Made by a program: the position numbers and the translations under genes
Source: Sediminibacterium sp. KACHI17
GTDB taxonomy: Bacteria > Bacteroidota > Bacteroidia > Chitinophagales > Chitinophagaceae
Length of the DNA: 64,000 nt
Direction of reading: 5' to 3'
Assembly: GCF_040362915.1 (NCBI RefSeq)
Contig: NZ_AP029612.1
Coordinates: forward strand, 1,488,001-1,552,000
Shown here: one piece after another, positions 45,918 through 54,723 of the stretch
How the letters are laid out: the number at the start of each line of letters is the position of its first letter
How positions within the stretch are numbered: the first letter of the stretch is position 1
The notes under the pieces: model-generated
What the model was told of the DNA's origin: nothing
What the model saw: the letters and a program-made list of their open reading frames with translations, nothing else
Databases searched by the model: none

Positions 45918-47303
45918 TTAGAAATAGAAACCATTCAGAATGATCGAAGGGAAAACGCCTAATAGTATGATCAGCGCTGCCAACAGGATCACAGTGAACT
46001 TGAAACCGCCTGATATTGGTGCGGTAGCTGCTTCACCCTCTTTAAAATAGATCGCCTGAATGACTCTGAAATAGTAGTATACGCTCACTGCTGCAAAGAA
46101 AAGTGCTACTATCACCAACCAAAGCGCACCTCCCTCTTTGATCACAGAAGCCAGCATATAATATTTCGCAAAGAAACCTGCGGTCAGTGGTATACCTGCC
46201 AGAGATAGGAGAAAAACAGTAGTTGTGAATGCTAGTACCGGATTGCTTTTCGCAAGGCCGTTAAACCCATCGAAAGTATAATCATTCATTTTGATGAGTA
46301 CAGCGAAAATGCCGATGGTTGCCAGACTATATGCAACACTGTACAAAAGAATACCTTCTCTTGACAGATCATTGCTGCTGAACAATGCGAACAGCATAAA
46401 ACCTGCCTGAGCAATACTCGAATAAGCAAGCATTCGCTTAACACTTTGTTGAAATACTGCAGTAATATTTCCGATCAGTAAAGTAAGTATGATCACTATT
46501 GATAGTATGATCTTCCAAGTTGGGCCTAATGCATCCGCCTGGGTTTGGAACAATCTGATGAAAGCAACAAATCCGGCAGCTTTAACAATGGTAGCCATAA
46601 AAGAGGTGAATACACTTGGCGCTCCATCATATACATCCGGTGTCCAGAAATGGAATGGGGCTGCTGAAACTTTAAAACACATGGCTACAAATAAAAGTAA
46701 CAACCCTCCCACATGAAGAAAAGAAGGATTGATCATTCCGGTTGTAGGAACAACAGGTAATGCATTCAAAGTAAAAGATCCGGTTGCTCCGTAAAAGAAA
46801 GCGATACCCATTAACATGATACCTGTGGTGAATGAGCCCATCAAAAAGTATTTCAGTGACGCTTCATTACTTTTCAGGTTTCGCTTATCAGAACCAGTGA
46901 GGATGTACAAAGGGATAGAAAGAATCTCAATACCCAGAAACAACATCAACATACCATTGAATCCGGAAAGGATACTAAGGCCACACAATACAAAGAAGAT
47001 CAACGCAAAATATTCAGCTACATTGATGCCTGCTTTTTCAATATCAGAACCGCTGAGCAGCACATAAATAAAAGTAGCAGCAAATGCCAGCGTGTTGAAG
47101 TACAAACCGAATTTTTCAAAATTCAATAACCCACGGGTATTGATATCGAATTTGAAGATCGCATAAGTATCCATTACATTAAAAGCGATCAGCAACAATA
47201 ATCCAATTGCTGCAATGTATTTCAATACAGATTTGTTACTTGTCAGGATGCCACTGAACATCATGACAACTCCCAGTAATGCTGATATAATTATTGCGTT
47301 CAT
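45918..47303 (-). CDS. nuoN: NADH-quinone oxidoreductase subunit N
   Basis: An antiporter-like membrane subunit of complex I, one of the three proton-pumping channels with NuoL and NuoM. 461 aa with about 14 TM helices. The proton-antiporter signature is near the middle (FKVSAAPFHFWTPDVYDGAP, with the conserved Lys and the PxHxWxPD motif). Lys in ITAVFQQSVKRMLAYSSIAQAGFM matches the conserved charged helix break. It is the last gene of the operon; the gap to nuoM is 90 bp and contains a perfect 10-bp hairpin. Confidence 0.95.
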   Translation of the reverse strand: MNAIIISALLGVVMMFSGILTSNKSVLKYIAAIGLLLLIAFNVMDTYAIFKFDINTRGLLNFEKFGLYFNTLAFAATFIYVLLSGSDIEKAGINVAEYFALIFFVLCGLSILSGFNGMLMLFLGIEILSIPLYILTGSDKRNLKSNEASLKYFLMGSFTTGIMLMGIAFFYGATGSFTLNALPVVPTTGMINPSFLHVGGLLLLFVAMCFKVSAAPFHFWTPDVYDGAPSVFTSFMATIVKAAGFVAFIRLFQTQADALGPTWKIILSIVIILTLLIGNITAVFQQSVKRMLAYSSIAQAGFMLFALFSSNDLSREGILLYSVAYSLATIGIFAVLIKMNDYTFDGFNGLAKSNPVLAFTTTVFLLSLAGIPLTAGFFAKYYMLASVIKEGGALWLVIVALFFAAVSVYYYFRVIQAIYFKEGEAATAPISGGFKFTVILLAALIILLGVFPSIILNGFYF

Positions 47304-47331
47304 AGTTCCAAATCCCCTGCGGGATTTTTGG

Positions 47332-47355
47332 GTAAGAATGGATTCCCATTCTTAC
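47332..47355 (-). repeat. Perfect 10-bp hairpin between nuoM and nuoN
   Basis: Arms GTAAGAATGG and CCATTCTTAC with a 4-nt loop. A second small stem AAATCCC/GGGATTT lies beside it (47310-47327). No U-run follows, so it may be an RNA processing or stability element rather than a terminator. Confidence 0.6.
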
Positions 47356-47393
47356 GTATTGTGATTAATCAGATAATTAAAATTCAATAACCT

Positions 47394-48827
47394 TTATTTT
47401 CCTGCCATGGTTGCTCCTACCGTATCGCTGGTAAGATCGATCATAGGCTGTGGATATACACCCAAAGCGATCACCAATACCACCAGAATTACCAATGCCA
47501 GTTTGATGTTGCCGGTAATGTCTGTTGCATTTGCTGTAATAGCGGATGTATTACCATAAAATACTTTCTGCACCATATTCAAAGTATACACAGCTGCCAA
47601 AATGATACTGATACCAGCTATAGCAGCTATCCAAATATTATATTGGAATAATCCATTAAACATCAAAAATTCTCCGATAAACGCATTGGTCAATGGCAGT
47701 GCAATATTTGCAAAAGCCATCACGACCAATAAAATAGCGAGTGCCGGTGCTTTTTGAGCAAGACCTCCTAATTCACTGAACTTTCTCGTTCCTAATTGCT
47801 GCTCGATCGCATCTGCAACGATCCAAAGTCCGATTACATTGATACCGTGGTTGAACATTTGAATCATCACCCCTTCCATACCTACTCTGCTACCGGTAAA
47901 TAATGTAGCACTCATCAAGCCAATATGCGCGATGGATGAATAAGCGATCAAACGTTTTACATCATCTTGTCTGATAGCGATCAAAGAAGCATATAACATC
48001 CCGATTACGGACAATACAATAATGATCTGAGCGAATTGATCAGATGCAGAAGGAAAGAATGGCAATAACCATTTGATCACTGCAAAGATCCCCATCTTGA
48101 CCATGACGCCACTCAATACCATTGTTGTAGCAGTCGGTGATTGTTCATAAGCATCCGGCTGCCAGGTATGTAATGGGAATATCGGCATCTTGATCGCAAA
48201 TGCAATAAAGAAGAGCCAGAATACCAATGATTGATTTTGAGCTGGTAATTGCACACCATAAAACGACTGCCATGCAAAAGAATGGTCAGCTGTTTGGAAG
48301 TACATGTACAAAATACCCGCCAGCATCATCAGTGACCCGATGAATGTATAGATGAAAAATTTAAATGTAACAGCGATCCTTTTTTCTCCTCCCCATAATG
48401 AGCACAAGAAATAAACTGGGATCAACGCTAACTCCCAGAAAAAGTAAAATAACAGTGCATCATTGGCCACAAATACACCCATCAGTCCGGATTGTGTCAA
48501 CAACATCAATGCATAAAAAGATCCTGCATTTCTATATTGATTCTTATACGTGGCTAAAAAGATCAATGGAAAAGAAATGGCTGTTAAAAGCACAAGCATT
48601 TTGGACATTCCGTCCATTGACATTGTGAAACGGCTTCCTAAAGAAGGCAACCATGCACTATCAAATGACAATTGAGCTGCCGGATAAAAATAAACGCCTG
48701 CCACAGCTACGATCAGTGTTAAGATCGCAGACAATAATCCCCAACCTTTTGCAGCATTCTCATCTTTAATGAAGAATGAGATGATGCCTGTAAGCAAGGG
48801 AAGTAATATCAATAGAACTGGGATCAT
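47394..48827 (-). CDS. nuoM: NADH-quinone oxidoreductase subunit M
   Basis: A proton-pumping antiporter-like complex I subunit of 477 aa with about 14 TM helices. Signature blocks are FFWELALIPVYFLCSLWGG with the conserved Glu near residue 132, FAIKMPIFPLHTWQPDAYEQSPT with Lys near 213, and DDVKRLIAYSSIAHIGLM near 288. Typical N-terminus MIPVLLILLPLLTG. The stop of nuoL is 25 bp upstream, so it is tightly linked to it. Confidence 0.95.
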   Translation of the reverse strand: MIPVLLILLPLLTGIISFFIKDENAAKGWGLLSAILTLIVAVAGVYFYPAAQLSFDSAWLPSLGSRFTMSMDGMSKMLVLLTAISFPLIFLATYKNQYRNAGSFYALMLLTQSGLMGVFVANDALLFYFFWELALIPVYFLCSLWGGEKRIAVTFKFFIYTFIGSLMMLAGILYMYFQTADHSFAWQSFYGVQLPAQNQSLVFWLFFIAFAIKMPIFPLHTWQPDAYEQSPTATTMVLSGVMVKMGIFAVIKWLLPFFPSASDQFAQIIIVLSVIGMLYASLIAIRQDDVKRLIAYSSIAHIGLMSATLFTGSRVGMEGVMIQMFNHGINVIGLWIVADAIEQQLGTRKFSELGGLAQKAPALAILLVVMAFANIALPLTNAFIGEFLMFNGLFQYNIWIAAIAGISIILAAVYTLNMVQKVFYGNTSAITANATDITGNIKLALVILVVLVIALGVYPQPMIDLTSDTVGATMAGK

Positions 48828-48852
48828 ATATTTTCTTTGTCGCTAAAAGCGG

Positions 48853-50775
48853 TTAAAACAGTTTTTTCAAAAATTTCATGATGGTGAGATCATTGAACCA
48901 GATCAATATGAATATAACCATCACCATTACCATCACCAGAATATAATTACCAACCTGTCCACTTTGTAATAATCTAAGTTGTCTTGATCCATATCCAACG
49001 ATCTTGCCTACACCATTTACCATCCCATCAATAATATTTTTCTCCAGGATGTTTTTGAAGAATACCGATAAAAGATGAAGTGGCTTAACGATCACGGTAT
49101 CATACAATTCATCAACATACCATTTGTTTTCCAATACTTTTCCAATACCACTATTCTCATCCTGAATATTGGATGCTTTTTTAAACTTGGTCACAGCAAA
49201 TACAATGATGCCAATGATCAGGATCGTTGAAACACCCATCATGATATATTCCTGAGAATGTGTCAGGTGATGTTCATGTGCCAATTTTGATGATTCGGCA
49301 AAAATGGGTGATAAGAAATTTTCCAGACTATGCGCGTCTGCGGCAAAAACTTCCGGTATACCTACAAAACCACCGACTACTGATAACACTGCCAATACAA
49401 TCAATGGAATGGTCATAGCAGCAGGACTTTCATGCAGGTGATGTTCTTGTTCATGGGTTCCTCTGAATGATCCAAGGAAAGTAAGACTATACAAACGGAA
49501 CATATAAAAAGCAGTCATGAGTGCGCCACCCAATCCTACATAGTAGAAGATCGGATTATTACTATAAGCTGCCATTAATATTTCATCCTTAGAAAAGAAA
49601 CCTGAAAACGGAGGTATTCCTGCAATTGCCAAACATGCCAATAAGAAAGTGATATGTGTAATAGGCATGTGTTTTTTCAATCCACCCATTTTTCTGATAT
49701 CTTGCTCATGATGCATAGCGTGTATCACTGATCCGGCACCTAAGAATAACAAGGCTTTGAAAAAAGCATGTGTCATCACATGAAATACCGCTCCTGTATA
49801 AGCACCCACACCCAAGCCTAAGAACATATAACCCAACTGGCTCACGGTAGAATACGCAAGTACCTTTTTGATATCATTTTGCTTTAATGCAATGGTTGCA
49901 GCAAAGATGGCAGTGGCCAACCCAATAATAGCAACCAGGGTTTGAGAAACAGGTGCAAGCGTATAGAGAATATTACTGCGAGCGATCATGTAAATACCCG
50001 CAGTAACCATGGTTGCGGCATGGATCAAAGCTGATACTGGTGTTGGACCAGCCATCGCATCAGGTAACCATGTATACAAAGGTATTTGGGCACTTTTACC
50101 CATCGCACCTACAAATAATAAGATCGTTATTGCTGTAATATCAAAAGAAGATAATTCAGATACGCGAGAGAAAACATCACCATAGGTTACAGTTCCTAAT
50201 TTGAAGAGTAACCAGAATACCGCTAAGAGAAAGCCCAGATCTCCAATACGATTCATCACAAAAGCTTTTTTAGCTGCGTAATTGTATTGATCATTCTTAA
50301 ACCAGTATCCGATCAGTAAATAAGAGCAAAGACCTACTCCTTCCCAACCAATGAACATGATCACATAGTTTGCACCCAAGACCAGGAGTAACATAGAAAA
50401 CACGAACAGATTCAGGTATGCAAAATACCTACCGAAATGTTGCGCTTCTTCTTCATGCATATATGCTGCCGAGTAGAGATGAATTAAAAATCCAATCCCC
50501 GTAATGATCAGCAAAAACAAAGAAGACAGTTGATCTACCTGAAATGCAAATGGAATTTGAAAATCTGCTGCTTTGATAAAAGAAAACAGTTCAACGGTGG
50601 TTGCACCATTCGCTTTTACATCAAAGAATACGAGCAGGCTTACAACAAAAGATGCGAGCATCACGCCACAACCAATGATACTGATCATTGATTTTGACAA
50701 TGATTTTCTTCCCAATCCATTGATCAGGAAACCGATCAGTGGAAATAATGGTACCAGATAAACAAGTTTACTCAT
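48853..50775 (-). CDS. nuoL: NADH-quinone oxidoreductase subunit L
   Basis: The largest proton-pumping subunit of complex I, 640 aa with about 16 TM helices and the long amphipathic lateral helix toward the C-terminus. Signatures: FIGWEGVGLCSYLLIGYW near residue 143, GKSAQIPLYTWLPDAMAGPTPVSALIHAATMV near 225 (residue blocks around Lys and His), and NDIKKVLAYSTVSQLGYM near 300. The His-rich loop GTHEQEHHLHESPAAM is notable. The gap to nuoK is 79 bp; its mRNA reads CCCGAAAGGG, a small GNRA-loop hairpin. Confidence 0.95.
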   Translation of the reverse strand: MSKLVYLVPLFPLIGFLINGLGRKSLSKSMISIIGCGVMLASFVVSLLVFFDVKANGATTVELFSFIKAADFQIPFAFQVDQLSSLFLLIITGIGFLIHLYSAAYMHEEEAQHFGRYFAYLNLFVFSMLLLVLGANYVIMFIGWEGVGLCSYLLIGYWFKNDQYNYAAKKAFVMNRIGDLGFLLAVFWLLFKLGTVTYGDVFSRVSELSSFDITAITILLFVGAMGKSAQIPLYTWLPDAMAGPTPVSALIHAATMVTAGIYMIARSNILYTLAPVSQTLVAIIGLATAIFAATIALKQNDIKKVLAYSTVSQLGYMFLGLGVGAYTGAVFHVMTHAFFKALLFLGAGSVIHAMHHEQDIRKMGGLKKHMPITHITFLLACLAIAGIPPFSGFFSKDEILMAAYSNNPIFYYVGLGGALMTAFYMFRLYSLTFLGSFRGTHEQEHHLHESPAAMTIPLIVLAVLSVVGGFVGIPEVFAADAHSLENFLSPIFAESSKLAHEHHLTHSQEYIMMGVSTILIIGIIVFAVTKFKKASNIQDENSGIGKVLENKWYVDELYDTVIVKPLHLLSVFFKNILEKNIIDGMVNGVGKIVGYGSRQLRLLQSGQVGNYILVMVMVMVIFILIWFNDLTIMKFLKKLF

Positions 50776-50854
50776 AGCCTTGTTCCCTTTCGGGACTTTT
50801 TCACTTCATTAATGAAGTATGATCATGAATCAGTTCTGTTTTATTCAATGATTA

Positions 50855-51190
50855 TTAATTCTTCAAGCGATTGAGGAAATTAATATCCACTGAATGTATA
50901 TTACGATACATCATAACAATAATGGCCAATCCCACACTCACTTCCGCTGCGGCCACTACCATGATGAAGAAAACGAATAATTGCCCGTCAATACCTGCTG
51001 TTGTTGCAGCATCCGTTGCCAGTGCTGTACCATGATGCATTTTTGAAAATGCTACCAATAATAAATTCACGGCATTCAGCATCAATTCAATGCACATAAA
51101 AACAATGATCGCATTACGGCGTGTCAACACCCCAATGATCCCAATGCTGAAGAGCGCAAGACTCAGATAGATATAGTATTGTATCGGCAT
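50855..51190 (-). CDS. nuoK: NADH-quinone oxidoreductase subunit K
   Basis: A small membrane subunit (about 111 aa) with three TM helices, read from the ATG at 51190 ([17 protein letters not shown]). A longer frame to 51211 is encoded by the heptamer repeat and is not likely real. The conserved Glu residues in TM2 ([18 protein letters not shown]) and TM3 ([18 protein letters not shown]) carry proton-transfer roles in this family. It is part of the nuo operon; nuoJ ends 85 bp upstream with a 22-bp inverted repeat in the gap. Confidence 0.94.
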   Translation of the reverse strand: MPIQYYIYLSLALFSIGIIGVLTRRNAIIVFMCIELMLNAVNLLLVAFSKMHHGTALATDAATTAGIDGQLFVFFIMVVAAAEVSVGLAIIVMMYRNIHSVDINFLNRLKN

Positions 51191-51205
51191 AGCTATTAGC
51201 TTGTG

Positions 51206-51266
51206 GTCCATGGTCCATAGTCCATGGAAAAGTTTTTATTCATACCATGGACTATGGACCATGGAC
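51206..51266. repeat. Perfect 22-bp hairpin of CCATGGT heptamers in nuoJ-nuoK gap
   Basis: Arms 51206-51227 and 51245-51266 are exact reverse complements with a 17-nt loop. Words are CATGGTC, CATAGTC, CATGGAC. It occupies most of the 85 bp between nuoJ and nuoK inside the operon. Confidence 0.9.
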
Positions 51267-51275
51267 TAAAATTTT

Positions 51276-51779
51276 CTACTCCTTCTTCCCGATCACCACA
51301 GCACCTACCATAGCACTTAGAAATAATACGCTGCTTATTTCGAAGGGTACTACATAGTTGCTGAAGAGTGCTTTACCAAGGTTTTTGATCAATCCGATAT
51401 CCCCCGTTCCCATCAATGCTTCTTTTCCTTGAAAATCTGCAGCCTGACGAACCAGTGATACCATTACCATCAGGAAACATCCACCAGAGATGGCTCCTGC
51501 AAGTTTCATCCAGATATGTTTGTTGGGTTCAGACTCTTTATTGAGGTTCATCAACATGATCACGAAGAGGAAAAGTACCATGATTGCCCCGGCATAAACG
51601 ATCAAATTCACGATTGCCAGAAACTGCGCATTCAATAAAACATAATGACCTGAGATGGCAAAAAACACCGCGATCAACCACAATACACTGTGTACCGGGT
51701 TTCGGCTTACCAGTACCATGATAGCTGAGAAAACAGCCAGTGCCGACAAAAAGAAAAACATGATTTGTGTTATACTCAT
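51276..51779 (-). CDS. nuoJ: NADH-quinone oxidoreductase subunit J
   Basis: A five-TM membrane subunit of complex I, 167 aa. Family blocks are SRNPVHSVLWLIAVFFAIS near residue 24 and AIVNLIVYAGAIMVLFLFVIMLMN near residue 54, the latter including the pi-bulge helix that couples quinone chemistry to pumping. The C-terminal helix FEISSVLFLSAMVGAVVIGKKE is standard. The next gene upstream in the operon is nuoI (61 bp gap). Confidence 0.94.
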   Translation of the reverse strand: MSITQIMFFFLSALAVFSAIMVLVSRNPVHSVLWLIAVFFAISGHYVLLNAQFLAIVNLIVYAGAIMVLFLFVIMLMNLNKESEPNKHIWMKLAGAISGGCFLMVMVSLVRQAADFQGKEALMGTGDIGLIKNLGKALFSNYVVPFEISSVLFLSAMVGAVVIGKKE

Positions 51780-51840
51780 TGGTGTTTTAATTAGGCTTTT
51801 ATAATAAGCTGCAGCAGTCGCTACAACTGATTATCCTTTA

Positions 51841-52371
51841 TTATAATCCTTTGGCCTTTGCATATGCTTCAGGCTCGGTTTTAGGATTGGGTATCAACAA
51901 CTCTTCTTTTCCGTAAACAAATCCTTTTCTGGTATAATTTGCTGGAGCAAATGTTTCACTCAGATAAATCGCATCTTTCGGACATGCTTCTTCACAAAGT
52001 CCACAGAAGATACAACGCAACATATTGATCTCATATTTCGCTGCATACTTTTCTTCCCGATAAAGATGCTCTTCGTTTGGTAATCTTTCTGCTGCCTCCA
52101 TGGTAATGGCTTCTGCCGGACAAGCAACAGCACACAATCCACATGCAGTACAACGCTCGCGACCTTCTTCATCACGATTCAAGACATGCAGTCCTCTGAA
52201 TACAGGACTAAATGGACGTTTTTGTTCAGGATAACGTATGGTTGGTTGCTTTTTGAAGATATGACTGAAAGTAATCGCCATACCCTTCAGAATCGCCGGT
52301 ATATACAGTCGCTCCATGAAGCTCATTGGCTTCCGACTCACTTCTTGTCCTCGATTTGTTAATGCCTGCAT
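51841..52371 (-). CDS. nuoI: NADH-quinone oxidoreductase subunit I (2x 4Fe-4S)
   Basis: A 176 aa peripheral-arm subunit carrying clusters N6a and N6b. Two ferredoxin motifs are intact: CTACGLCAVACPAEAI near residue 80 and CIFCGLCEEACPKDAI near residue 120. An N-terminal amphipathic stretch (LKGMAITFSHIFKKQPT) contacts the membrane. Position between nuoH and nuoJ is canonical. The 121 bp gap to nuoH contains a perfect 22-bp hairpin. Confidence 0.95.
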   Translation of the reverse strand: MQALTNRGQEVSRKPMSFMERLYIPAILKGMAITFSHIFKKQPTIRYPEQKRPFSPVFRGLHVLNRDEEGRERCTACGLCAVACPAEAITMEAAERLPNEEHLYREEKYAAKYEINMLRCIFCGLCEEACPKDAIYLSETFAPANYTRKGFVYGKEELLIPNPKTEPEAYAKAKGL

Positions 52372-52441
52372 ATGTTGTATCCCTGAGGGATGTTTAATGT
52401 TTGCAAAAATATTTTCCTAACCTATTGATGCCAAGTTTATC

Positions 52442-52493
52442 ATGTGAATTGTGAATGGTCAATATATAATCATTGACCATTCACAATTCACAT
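52442..52493. repeat. Perfect 22-bp hairpin of TGTGAAT heptamers in nuoH-nuoI gap
   Basis: Arms 52442-52463 and 52472-52493 are exact reverse complements with an 8-nt loop. The arm is TGTGAAT, TGTGAAT, GGTCAAT. Its right end touches the nuoH stop codon. Confidence 0.9.
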
Positions 52494-53545
52494 CATGCCC
52501 CCACTTTCCATAAGATCAACGCTCCGGTGATCAGCATATTCGCTAAAGCCAATGGGATCATCGTTTTCCAGCCCAAGTTCATCAATTGATCATAACGGAA
52601 ACGTGGGATGGTCCAGCGTATCCACATGAATATGAAAATAAAGATCACAATCTTGGTGAGCAACGCACCTACACCCAGCAATGCTGCAATGTTGGGAGCC
52701 AATGTTGATTCATCCAAGAATGGAATATCATAACCACCGAAATATAAACAAGCCATGACTGCGCTACTCATGATCATGTTCACATATTCAGCGAACAGAT
52801 AAAAGCCCAATTTCATGGATGAATATTCCTGATGGTATCCAAAGTTCAATTCATTTTCTGCTTCAGGCAGATCAAAAGGTGTACGATTACATTCCGCCAA
52901 TGCGCAGATAAAGAAGATCAGGAATCCTAGCGGCTGATATGCAATGTTCCAAAGATTACCGTCAGCCATTTGCTCCCCTACAATGCTTTTCAGACTCAAT
53001 GAACCTGATAACATCAATACAGCGATCAATGAAAGCCCCATCGCCAACTCATAACTGATGGCCTGAGAAGCTCCACGCAACGCTGCCATTAATGAGAATT
53101 TGTTGTTCGATGCCCAGCCTCCGATCATGATTCCATAAACACCCATACTGACTACGCCAAACACATACAGAATTCCAATATTGATATCTGCGATCTGTAA
53201 TTCAATTTTTCTGTCAAACAGTTCTACATGACTACTCCATGGAATAACAGCACAGGTCATCAGTGCAGCGGTCATAGCCAAACCCGGTCCTAGAATAAAG
53301 AGTACTTTATTAGAAGTGTTAGGAATGATCTCTTCTTTCATGATCAATTTCAAACCATCTGCAAAAGGTTGAAACAATCCAAAAGGACCTGCACGGTTAG
53401 GGCCTGGTCTGTCTTGCAAGACCGCTGCTACTTTTCGCTCTGCGAATGTGGTATACAAAGCAATACCCAGACTACCGAATACGATTACGGCGATCAGTAC
53501 TAGTTTTTCTATCAATAATGCCCAGTCAAAAGCAAGTAGTGTCAT
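52493..53545 (-). CDS. nuoH: NADH-quinone oxidoreductase subunit H
   Basis: A 350 aa membrane subunit with eight TM helices that forms part of the quinone site at the junction of both arms. Signatures: ERKVAAVLQDRPGPNRAGPFGLFQPFADGLKL near residue 32 (blocks RPGPNRAG and QPFADG), RGASQAISYELAMGL near 155, AECNRTPFDLPEAENEL near 218, and the C-terminal WIRWTIPRFRYDQLM near 311. The nuoG stop is 14 bp upstream. Confidence 0.95.
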   Translation of the reverse strand: MTLLAFDWALLIEKLVLIAVIVFGSLGIALYTTFAERKVAAVLQDRPGPNRAGPFGLFQPFADGLKLIMKEEIIPNTSNKVLFILGPGLAMTAALMTCAVIPWSSHVELFDRKIELQIADINIGILYVFGVVSMGVYGIMIGGWASNNKFSLMAALRGASQAISYELAMGLSLIAVLMLSGSLSLKSIVGEQMADGNLWNIAYQPLGFLIFFICALAECNRTPFDLPEAENELNFGYHQEYSSMKLGFYLFAEYVNMIMSSAVMACLYFGGYDIPFLDESTLAPNIAALLGVGALLTKIVIFIFIFMWIRWTIPRFRYDQLMNLGWKTMIPLALANMLITGALILWKVGA

Positions 53546-53559
53546 GATATAGAATTCAA

Positions 53560-54687
53560 TTAGTCTTTGTTCTGATTAAATACTTTGGAATGAGCCGGTC
53601 CATCGATCAGACTCAGTTGTACATCCGGTTTATTGACCTCACTCACCGAATGAATATCCATCAGTAGTTTAGGTTTACGTCCGTCATTCACCGCTTCAAA
53701 AGTTTCAGTGGGTTTGTGTACTCCTACTTTTCCGGCATAATGACCTTGTGAGATCACCGAATGTCTGTTGATCAAACGAGGACCCTCAATGATCCAGTCA
53801 CTTGTTTTTTTCTTTTCGAAGCGACAGGTGTTACAGATCCAGCCCGGTTTACCATCAGGTGTATCTTCTACTTCTCCCCACTCATCTTTTCTTGCGGTAA
53901 CTCGGAAAACTTCATCTCCTCTATTCCAAAGTGTTACACGTCCGCTACAAGTAGGGCAATCGCGATGGGCATCCATTGGTTTCAGGAACCATACACGGTT
54001 TTTAAATCGGAATGTTTTATCAGTGAGTGCACCAACCGGACATACATCGATCACGTTCCCAATAAAATCGTTCTCCAGACTTTTCTCAATGAATGTTGCG
54101 ATCTCTGCATGATCTCCGCGATCCAATACACCATGCTCACGTTTTTTAGTAAGTTGATCAGCCGTAAATACACAACGATAGCAAAGAATGCAACGTGTCA
54201 TATGCAGCTGAATGTATGGACCGATATCGTGTTTCTTAAATGTTCTTCTTTGAAACTCGTAACGTGTACCTTCTTTACCGTGTTCATAGCTAAGGTCTTG
54301 CAAATGACATTCTCCCGCCTGATCACAAATAGGGCAATCCAATGGGTGATTCAGTAATAAGAATTCAACAACACCCGCTCTTGCATCCAATACTTTTTCG
54401 CTGGTGATATTTTTCACTTCCATACCATCCATCACTGTGGTACGACAGGATGCAACCAGCTTAGGCATTGGCCGTGGATCTTTTTCAGACCCTTTGCTTA
54501 CTTCCACCAAACAGGTACGACACTTACCACCACTACCTTCCAGCTTGCTATAATAACACATAGCCGGAGGTGCTACATCACCACCGATCTTACGTGCAGC
54601 ATTGAGAATCGTTGTTCCTGCAGGAACTTCAATAGTGATGTTGTCGATCGTTACTTTAAACAATTGTTGTTCAGACATATGATTCAT
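53560..54687 (-). CDS. nuoG: NADH-quinone oxidoreductase subunit G, short form
   Basis: A peripheral-arm subunit with iron-sulfur clusters, 375 aa (an ATG at 54678 is an alternative start). N-terminal 2Fe-2S ferredoxin domain (Cys in CYYSKLEGSGGKCRTC), HPLDCPICDQAGEC for the His-Cys cluster N5, CILCYRC and CPVGAL for N4, then CPTCSGR and CNTCRFEK in a small last domain. The 300-500 residue molybdopterin-like C-terminal region of the E. coli type NuoG is missing. Short NuoG is known in Bacteroidota, so this is not a frameshift: the stop is clean and nuoH follows at once. Confidence 0.92.
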   Translation of the reverse strand: MNHMSEQQLFKVTIDNITIEVPAGTTILNAARKIGGDVAPPAMCYYSKLEGSGGKCRTCLVEVSKGSEKDPRPMPKLVASCRTTVMDGMEVKNITSEKVLDARAGVVEFLLLNHPLDCPICDQAGECHLQDLSYEHGKEGTRYEFQRRTFKKHDIGPYIQLHMTRCILCYRCVFTADQLTKKREHGVLDRGDHAEIATFIEKSLENDFIGNVIDVCPVGALTDKTFRFKNRVWFLKPMDAHRDCPTCSGRVTLWNRGDEVFRVTARKDEWGEVEDTPDGKPGWICNTCRFEKKKTSDWIIEGPRLINRHSVISQGHYAGKVGVHKPTETFEAVNDGRKPKLLMDIHSVSEVNKPDVQLSLIDGPAHSKVFNQNKD

Positions 54688-54723
54688 TTTCAGCTACCCG
54701 AGTAGCTACAACTGTTAATTCAT

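Noticed and set aside
53761..54357. A 198-codon open frame antisense to nuoG
   Set aside because: It mirrors conserved iron-sulfur coding sequence; composition is typical of a shadow frame and no start signal is seen.
53560..54687. Short NuoG as a frameshifted pseudogene
   Set aside because: nuoH starts 14 bp after the stop, no remnant of the missing domain is present, and short NuoG is known in Bacteroidota.
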